Shown here piece after piece: positions 58,561 to 64,000 of a stretch of 64,000 nt of DNA. The notes below the pieces were generated by a model. That model was given only the letters and a program-made list of their open reading frames with translations. It made no database searches and had not been told where the DNA came from. The stretch's first letter is position 1. Every line of letters begins with the position of its first letter. Source of the DNA: Methanobacteriaceae archaeon (GTDB taxonomy: Archaea; Methanobacteriota; Methanobacteria; Methanobacteriales; Methanobacteriaceae); the NCBI GenBank assembly GCA_029219465.1, contig JAQXTL010000004.1, positions 124,001 to 188,000 on the forward strand. The letters are read 5' to 3'. The position numbers and the translations under genes are program-made.

Positions 58561-60825
58561 TTATGCTTTGTCTCCTAAAACTAATTTAGGGAAAATACAT
58601 AAACTCTTAAGTTCGTCTAATAATAATTTGAATGCATATGAAATTTCAACAGGATATGTTTCTACATCTCCACAGATAGGACAATACTTTTTGTGTTTAC
58701 TAGTATCTTCTACTGCTAACATACCACAGTTTTCACATACAACAGCTTCATACTTGTCAGATTCATCAAGTAATCTTTCTTTTAATGTTAATGCTGCACC
58801 GTGAGCAATAAGACAGTCTCTTTCCATTTCTCCAAATCTTAAACCACCTTCACGTGCTCTACCTTCGGTAGGTTGACGTGTGAGAACTTGTACTGGTCCT
58901 CTGGAACGAGCGTAAACTTTATCAGTAGTCATGTGGTGTAATTTTTGGTAGTATGCAACACCAACGAAAATTTCAGCATCGATTCTTTCACCAGTTACTC
59001 CGCTGTATAAGGATTCACATCCTGCAGATTCAAATCCGTTATCAAGGAGTAATTGTTGAATTTCTGCTTCGAGAGTTTGGTTGAATGGAGTAGCATCGAC
59101 TCTTTCACCTTCGAGACATCCTGCTTTACCTGCAACCATCTCAAGTACCTGTCCGATAGACATCCTGGATGGAATCGCGTGAGGGTTAACAATTAAATCT
59201 GGCACTACACCAAATTCAGTGAATGGTATGTCTTCAGGAGATAAGATTAAACCAATAACCCCTTTCTGACCGTGCCTGGACGCAAATTTGTCCCCAAATT
59301 CAGGTTGTCTTGTATCTCTTACTCTGATTTTAGCTAATTTGGAACCTTCAACAGTTTCAGATAAAAGAACTGCATCAACGATACCTTTTTCACCGTGTCT
59401 TACAGTAACAGAAGTTTCTCTTCTTCTATCTGCAACACTTCCGAAGTTTTCTTCTAAGAATCTTGGAGGTGAAGTTTTACCTATTAATACATCACCGGAA
59501 GTTACATATGATTCAGGGTTTACAACACCGTCACTGTCTAAGTTTCTGTAAGCTTCTTCAGATCTGTAACCTTTGACGTTCTTATCAGGAACTTCAAATT
59601 TGTCAACTTGACCACCAGCATATTTCTTTTCAGAAGTATCGTATGCTCTGAAGAATGAAGATCTTGCAAGACCTCTTTCTAAAGCACCTTTGTTAATAAC
59701 CATTGCGTCTTCCATGTTATATCCTTCGTAAGACATCAATGCAACAACAAAGTTTTGACCGGAGGGTCTTAAGTCGTAATTGGTTGAATCAATAATACGT
59801 GTTTTAACAATAGGAGTTTGAGGGTGGTGTAACAAGTGTGCTCTGGTATCAGTACGTAATGCGTAGTTAGATACATATAAACCTAAAGCCTGTTTTGTCA
59901 TACCTGCTTCCATTGTGTTCCTTGGAGAGGAGTTGTGATCGGAGAATGGAATAATTCCTGCACAAATACCTAACATGGTAGCTGGGTCAATTTCTAAATG
60001 AGTGTGTTCTTCACTTAAATCAGCTAAACTCATTGCAATATATGCATTTTCTTCTTCTTCAGCATCTAAGTATTCAATAAGACCATCATTAATTAAATTA
60101 TCCCAGGTTAATTTACCGTTAGCAACCTTATTCATGTGATCATCAGTTAAAAGAGGAACTCCGTTTTTAACGATGATTAAAGGTCTTCTTGCTCTTCCAG
60201 GATCGTTGAATATGTAAATCTCATCATTTTCTTCATAGTAAGTAATGTTCATTTCATGAGAAATTACACCATTTCTTCTTTTTTCTCTCATTTCTTGAGT
60301 GAAGCTAATAGGGTCTTCACAAAAACCTAAGAGTTTTCCGTTAATATAGATTTTAGTTTGAGGATGTTGGTTGTTAAATACAGGAGGTTGTTCATTAGTT
60401 TTAGTTTCAACAACATCTTCAACGATTTCTTCCACAGTTTCAGTCTCTTCAATAGTTTCAACAGTTTCTTCTTCAACAAACTCGATTTCTTCAACTTCTT
60501 CAACTGCTTCTTCAACAGTTTCAGTTAAATCTACTTGAGGGAAATCTTTTTTGTATGATTCCCATTTAGCTCTACGTTTGTCTTTTTTAAATGGAACATT
60601 TAAACTATCATCTGCTTTTAATTCCTCATCATCGAAATAAGATTCGATAAATTCTGCATGAGTATTAATTTTTTCTAATGCTTCTTCATCACCAGCAAGT
60701 TCTTCTTTTAATTGGTTGATTACTGCATCAACTTCACTAAAAGGAGCTAATCTTTCAAAACCAAAGTAGAAGAATGCTTTTTTCTCATCAGTTTCAGGTT
60801 TTTTATAATCAGACAAACATTTCAC
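58561..60825 (-). CDS. rpoB1: DNA-directed RNA polymerase subunit B' with N-terminal acidic extension
   Basis: The C-terminal part of the second-largest subunit. Conserved blocks include GQNFVVALMSYEGYNMEDAM, KFASRHGQKGV and a zinc ribbon CENCGMLA...CPICGD near the end. The usual archaeal B' is about 600 aa and begins near KIYINGKLLGFCEDP; here about 156 residues precede that. Residues 1-95 look like a folded, charged segment (AFFYFGFERLAPFSEVDA), and 99-145 are a Glu/Val/Thr-rich acidic linker. ATG 60825 overlaps the B'' stop by four bases. The extension is in the same strong operon, so it is a real part of the protein. Confidence 0.94.
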   Translation of the reverse strand: MKCLSDYKKPETDEKKAFFYFGFERLAPFSEVDAVINQLKEELAGDEEALEKINTHAEFIESYFDDEELKADDSLNVPFKKDKRRAKWESYKKDFPQVDLTETVEEAVEEVEEIEFVEEETVETIEETETVEEIVEDVVETKTNEQPPVFNNQHPQTKIYINGKLLGFCEDPISFTQEMREKRRNGVISHEMNITYYEENDEIYIFNDPGRARRPLIIVKNGVPLLTDDHMNKVANGKLTWDNLINDGLIEYLDAEEEENAYIAMSLADLSEEHTHLEIDPATMLGICAGIIPFSDHNSSPRNTMEAGMTKQALGLYVSNYALRTDTRAHLLHHPQTPIVKTRIIDSTNYDLRPSGQNFVVALMSYEGYNMEDAMVINKGALERGLARSSFFRAYDTSEKKYAGGQVDKFEVPDKNVKGYRSEEAYRNLDSDGVVNPESYVTSGDVLIGKTSPPRFLEENFGSVADRRRETSVTVRHGEKGIVDAVLLSETVEGSKLAKIRVRDTRQPEFGDKFASRHGQKGVIGLILSPEDIPFTEFGVVPDLIVNPHAIPSRMSIGQVLEMVAGKAGCLEGERVDATPFNQTLEAEIQQLLLDNGFESAGCESLYSGVTGERIDAEIFVGVAYYQKLHHMTTDKVYARSRGPVQVLTRQPTEGRAREGGLRFGEMERDCLIAHGAALTLKERLLDESDKYEAVVCENCGMLAVEDTSKHKKYCPICGDVETYPVEISYAFKLLLDELKSLCIFPKLVLGDKA

Positions 60826-62378
60826 CTCCTTATTTCAATTCCGTCCATTTGTTCAATGACATCGATAATTTCTTGATCGTCAGAACCTTCTGAAATATTA
60901 CATAATAATGCTAAGTTCTTTACCAAACCACAGTTAGGTCCCTCTGGAGTTTCGTTTGGACATATTTTACCAAATTGAGTTGGGTGCAAATCTCTTGCTT
61001 CGAAGTGAGGTTGACTTCTGGTTAAAGGAGATACAACACGTCTTAAATGAGAAAGGGTTCCCATGTAACTTGTTCTATCTAATAACTGACTAACCCCAGC
61101 TCTTCCACCTACCCAATTACCGGTAGCAATAGCATGTTTAATATTTTCAGTTAAAACATCACTACGAACAGCTTGTTTAATAGAAAGTTCTTTACCACGT
61201 GAAAGACTTCTTTCAAGTTGATAACTCATATCTCTGGTTAAGTTAGTAAAAGCAACTCTGAATAAATCTTCCATTAAGTCACCAGATACTCTAAGTCTTT
61301 TGTTAGTGTAGTGGTCCTTATCGTGTGGATCTCTTTTTTCTTCGATAACTTCTAATAACATTTCAGTCATTTCAGCAAGATAAATCGCTTTATCGTGACA
61401 TTTATCTTCCTCAATACCCATGTGAGGTAATAAATAACGATTGATTACGTCTTTAGCACGTTTATAACGGTAATCTTTAGGCATGTTTTTAGCTACTCTG
61501 TTACCGATGTATTTGATAGCAGCATCTTGTAAGTGTTGTCTTACTTCATCTTTATCCCCATTTCTAATGATGGATTGGTCAATGAAGTTATTCAATTCTT
61601 CAGAAGAAACTTGAATATCATCCGCAATCATCATTTGGAAGTTATTATCATCGGAAATAGCAGTAATTATTTCTTGATCAGTGGATAAACCAAGTGCTCT
61701 TAACAAAATAACTAATGGAATTTCTCCAGGAAGGTATGGGAATGAAATTCTTAAAAACGCTTTGTTTTTACGTGGTTTTTTGTATTCTAAAGTAATTCTA
61801 GCTTTGAAACCACTTTTAATAGAAGTTACAACAGCTTTTGCATGTCTGTCTTCAACTTCACCAATACGTTCAAGAATAATTTTATTCGGTGCAATTTCTT
61901 CCATAGTAACAACAGCTCTTTCAGAACCGTTTACAATGAAATATCCTCCTAAATCTTGAGGGTCTTCGTGTTTTTTAATTAATTCTTCATCACTAAGACC
62001 ATTAAGATGACAAATATCAGATTTAAGCATAACTGGTAATTCACCAATGTATACTTCTTCTAACGGATTATCTTCTCCTTCTTCATTTAATGCCATTTCA
62101 AGATACATATCTGCAGAATAATTTAAATTCCTAAGTCTTGCTTCAGTAGGGTCAATAATGCTTCTAGAACCATCAGCTTCTTTGTTAGATGGTTTTTCAA
62201 TGCGTATTTTCCCAGTCTTTAAAGTGTATTTACCATCATCTAAGGAAATAGGGTCAGTAATATCAATAATATTTTGAATCCTATTATTTACAAAATCATT
62301 GTAGGATTTTATATGATGGTCGACTAAATCATATTTATCGAAAAATGCATCAACTAATTTCCAATTATTCACTGTCAT
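60822..62378 (-). CDS. rpoB2: DNA-directed RNA polymerase subunit B''
   Basis: The N-terminal part of the second-largest subunit, split from B' in methanogens. From ATG 62378 (GGAGG at proper distance) it has about 518 aa. It opens MTVNNWKLVDAFFDKYDLVD and contains GGYFIVNGSERAVVTMEEIAPN. It ends soon after PNETPEGPNCGLVKNLALL, the point where the second gene takes over. The next gene overlaps it by four bases (ATGA). Confidence 0.95.
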   Translation of the reverse strand: MTVNNWKLVDAFFDKYDLVDHHIKSYNDFVNNRIQNIIDITDPISLDDGKYTLKTGKIRIEKPSNKEADGSRSIIDPTEARLRNLNYSADMYLEMALNEEGEDNPLEEVYIGELPVMLKSDICHLNGLSDEELIKKHEDPQDLGGYFIVNGSERAVVTMEEIAPNKIILERIGEVEDRHAKAVVTSIKSGFKARITLEYKKPRKNKAFLRISFPYLPGEIPLVILLRALGLSTDQEIITAISDDNNFQMMIADDIQVSSEELNNFIDQSIIRNGDKDEVRQHLQDAAIKYIGNRVAKNMPKDYRYKRAKDVINRYLLPHMGIEEDKCHDKAIYLAEMTEMLLEVIEEKRDPHDKDHYTNKRLRVSGDLMEDLFRVAFTNLTRDMSYQLERSLSRGKELSIKQAVRSDVLTENIKHAIATGNWVGGRAGVSQLLDRTSYMGTLSHLRRVVSPLTRSQPHFEARDLHPTQFGKICPNETPEGPNCGLVKNLALLCNISEGSDDQEIIDVIEQMDGIEIRR

Positions 62379-62607
62379 GAACATCCTCCAATTATATAAA
62401 CGCAATAAAAATAATAAACTAAATAAAAATAAATAAAAAGGAAAACCTAATAACTAAATCATTTAATCATTATTCTTAATTTACTCCTAACTATCTCTTT
62501 TAAGATAATTCCTCTCAAACTAAGTTCAAATTTATTATAAATGAATTTCTAAAAAACAAAAAAAATACAGAAATTAAATATATAAACTTCACTAATTCTA
62601 ATCTATA

Positions 62608-62844
62608 TTATTGTTCAACAATCCTATAAGTGACAAAAACACCCGCAGTTTGACTTTCACGAGTTATTCTTAAAACATCACCAGGTCTTGCACCAATTGA
62701 ATCTGCAACAGGATCATCAACTTTAATTTTAGGAAGATTCTTAAAATTATAATCAACATCACCAAATTCAGTTAAAATCTCATCTTCAGTCATGATTTCA
62801 TGCTTTGGTACAAGCATATGTTTTTGAATATCAAATTCACTCAA
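62608..62844 (-). CDS. rpoH: DNA-directed RNA polymerase subunit H (Rpb5-like)
   Basis: A 78-aa small subunit matching the C-terminal half of eukaryotic Rpb5. It opens MSEFDIQKHMLVPKHEIMTE and has VADSIGARPGDVLRITRESQTAG. It is the first gene of the rpoH-B''-B'-A'-A'' order found in archaea. GGAGGAA lies upstream. The 229 bases to rpoB2 are AT-rich and may contain a second promoter. Confidence 0.95.
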   Translation of the reverse strand: MSEFDIQKHMLVPKHEIMTEDEILTEFGDVDYNFKNLPKIKVDDPVADSIGARPGDVLRITRESQTAGVFVTYRIVEQ

Positions 62845-62888
62845 AATAATTTCCTCCAGATAGAAAAGTTAAAATATAAAATTAGAAA

Positions 62889-62962
<74 letters not shown>

Positions 62963-62996
62963 ATGAGATAAGTTAACACCATTTAAGTTTCAGGAG

Positions 62997-63068
62997 CGCC
63001 CTGGCCGGGATTTGAACCCGAGTCGCGGGCTCGACAGGCCCACATGATAGCCCCTACACCACCAGGGC
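62997..63068 (-). tRNA. tRNA-Asp (GUC)
   Basis: 72 bases with acceptor GCCCTGG/CCAGGGC and an anticodon loop CTGTCGA giving GUC. A TATA box at 63123-63130 is correctly placed upstream. Confidence 0.92.
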
Positions 63069-63122
63069 ATAGAATCTCAAACAGTATAACAGTACACTAT
63101 TCAATTATTATGTTTCTCATCA

Positions 63123-63130
63123 TATATAAA
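63123..63130 (-). promoter_or_regulatory. TATA box of tRNA-Asp
   Basis: On the minus strand, GAAACCTTTATATATG contains TTTATATA about 55 bases before the tRNA-Asp 5' end. The sequence and distance match the box before tRNA-Pro, which supports both. Confidence 0.65.
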
Positions 63131-63193
63131 GGTTTCGGAAAAACATATTTTTTTCCAAAATTTTAATATGATTTCAAATTAATAACTGAAAAA

Positions 63194-63267
<74 letters not shown>

Positions 63268-63271
63268 TAAA

Positions 63272-63346
<75 letters not shown>

Positions 63347-63401
63347 ACACACATAATAATGTATGCAGATAACATACTAATTATAAGTATATACGAAGTA
63401 G

Positions 63402-63409
63402 TATATAAA
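63402..63409 (-). promoter_or_regulatory. TATA box of the tRNA-Pro/tRNA-Tyr unit
   Basis: The minus-strand AAACCTTTATATAC places TTTATATA about 56 bases before the tRNA-Pro 5' end, with the same preceding AAACC as at tRNA-Asp, a likely BRE element. Confidence 0.65.
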
Positions 63410-63464
63410 GGTTTTGGTTTTTCACCATATAGATGAAAAAATTTTGTCAACAATATAAAATTGA

Positions 63465-63538
<74 letters not shown>

Positions 63539-63655
63539 AATAATCCTACATTATAGAACAAAATTAAATATGTTAAAAGTCACTTAAATAGTTTACTATA
63601 AAACAAATAAATTCTCAATAAAATTTAAATAACAAAAATTTTATAATTAATAATC

Positions 63656-64000
63656 ATGACAAATAACGAAACTGAATTATTAAATAATATTGAAAAAAAT
63701 TTAACAAAAATCAAACAAAAAAATGCATTAACTCATTGTATCACTAATTCAGTTACAATTAATGATTGTGCTAATGCTATTCTTGCAATTGGAGGTTCAC
63801 CATTCATGGCAGAAGATGCAGAAGAACTAGAAGAAGTTGTAAGTATAAGTGACACATTAGTAATTAATATTGGAAAATTAAGCAAAACCCAAATTGAAGC
63901 TATGGAAATAAGCTGTGAAACTGCAAATAAAACCAACACTCCAATTATTTTAGATCCTGTAGGAGTAGGAGTAACACAGCTAAGAAATAAAGTAACAATG
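63656..64000 (+). CDS. thiM: Hydroxyethylthiazole kinase (partial, C-terminus outside window)
   Basis: Phosphorylates the thiazole alcohol in thiamine salvage. The 115 visible codons include ALTHCITNSVTINDCANAIL, GGSPFMAEDAEELEE, LVINIGKL and PIILDPVGVGVTQLRN, all typical ThiM blocks. The frame is open to the window edge; the usual length is about 260-270 aa. It diverges from the tRNA cluster. An AT-rich stretch at 63620-63650 probably holds the promoter. Confidence 0.92.
   Translation, partial: MTNNETELLNNIEKNLTKIKQKNALTHCITNSVTINDCANAILAIGGSPFMAEDAEELEEVVSISDTLVINIGKLSKTQIEAMEISCETANKTNTPIILDPVGVGVTQLRNKVTM

Overview
The window is archaeal, and its gene content and style point to a host-associated methanogen of the genus Methanobrevibacter (order Methanobacteriales). 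It is very AT-rich. RNA polymerase is split into A'/A'' and B'/B'' plus a small H subunit. The translation factors are archaeal (EF-1alpha, EF-2, aRF1, aIF5A, L30e, archaeal NusA), and there is a likely coenzyme F430 synthase. Many genes start a few bases after a GGTGAT or GTGAT Shine-Dalgarno, and TATA boxes of the TTTATATA type are visible. The genus is inferred from family-level resemblance; no search was run.

Layout. 1-9.9 kb: partial wecB, truA, a MATE exporter, a metal-resistance pair (CPC-type P-ATPase with a very unusual Cys/His-rich head, and its ArsR-type repressor with a clear operator region), a DUF4012-like protein and an ABC (FtsX/MacB-like) exporter. 10-13.3 kb: a plus-strand run hisA-ribL-argC-flavodoxin-pyrI. 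13.3-20.6 kb: an FAD oxidoreductase, tldD, AMMECR1 and a NOG1-type GTPase, then small, unknown and broken genes. 20.6-33.9 kb: Hsp20, a SIS protein, adenine deaminase, archaeal ornithine cyclodeaminase, then a polyamine/hypusine locus (speB and aIF5A facing the pyruvoyl arginine decarboxylase), followed by a bifunctional NADP phosphatase/NAD kinase, a Mur-ligase-like F430 synthase, hemC, a Gfo/Idh oxidoreductase and a GfcR-like regulator. 33.9-47.9 kb: small unknowns, nitroreductase, aspartate kinase, thioesterase, acetyltransferase, two decayed membrane-protein genes, glutamate dehydrogenase, aRF1, tRNA-dihydrouridine synthase and cobK. 48-62.9 kb: the archaeal rpo-str supercluster on the minus strand (rpoH, B'', B', A', A'', L30e, nusA, S12, S7, EF-2, EF-1alpha, S10), with two tandem tRNA-Ser genes beyond S10. 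62.9-63.5 kb: five tRNA genes. A partial thiM closes the window.

How the genes work together. Arginine decarboxylase makes agmatine, agmatinase makes putrescine, and the product line feeds hypusine on aIF5A. HemC feeds tetrapyrrole synthesis, whose methanogen end products include F430 (cfbE) and corrinoids (cobK). The metal-ATPase and its repressor form a self-contained efflux unit.

Most notable observations: a roughly 110-residue insertion in RNA polymerase A' together with a roughly 155-residue acidic N-terminal extension in B'; a perfectly periodic C-x4-C-x4-C-x4-H module in two copies at the head of the metal ATPase; four decayed genes whose reading frames can be reconstructed; several strong hairpins in intergenic DNA; and an inverted repeat with a 6-bp spacer in the gdhA control region. 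No CRISPR array, insertion sequence or prophage was seen.
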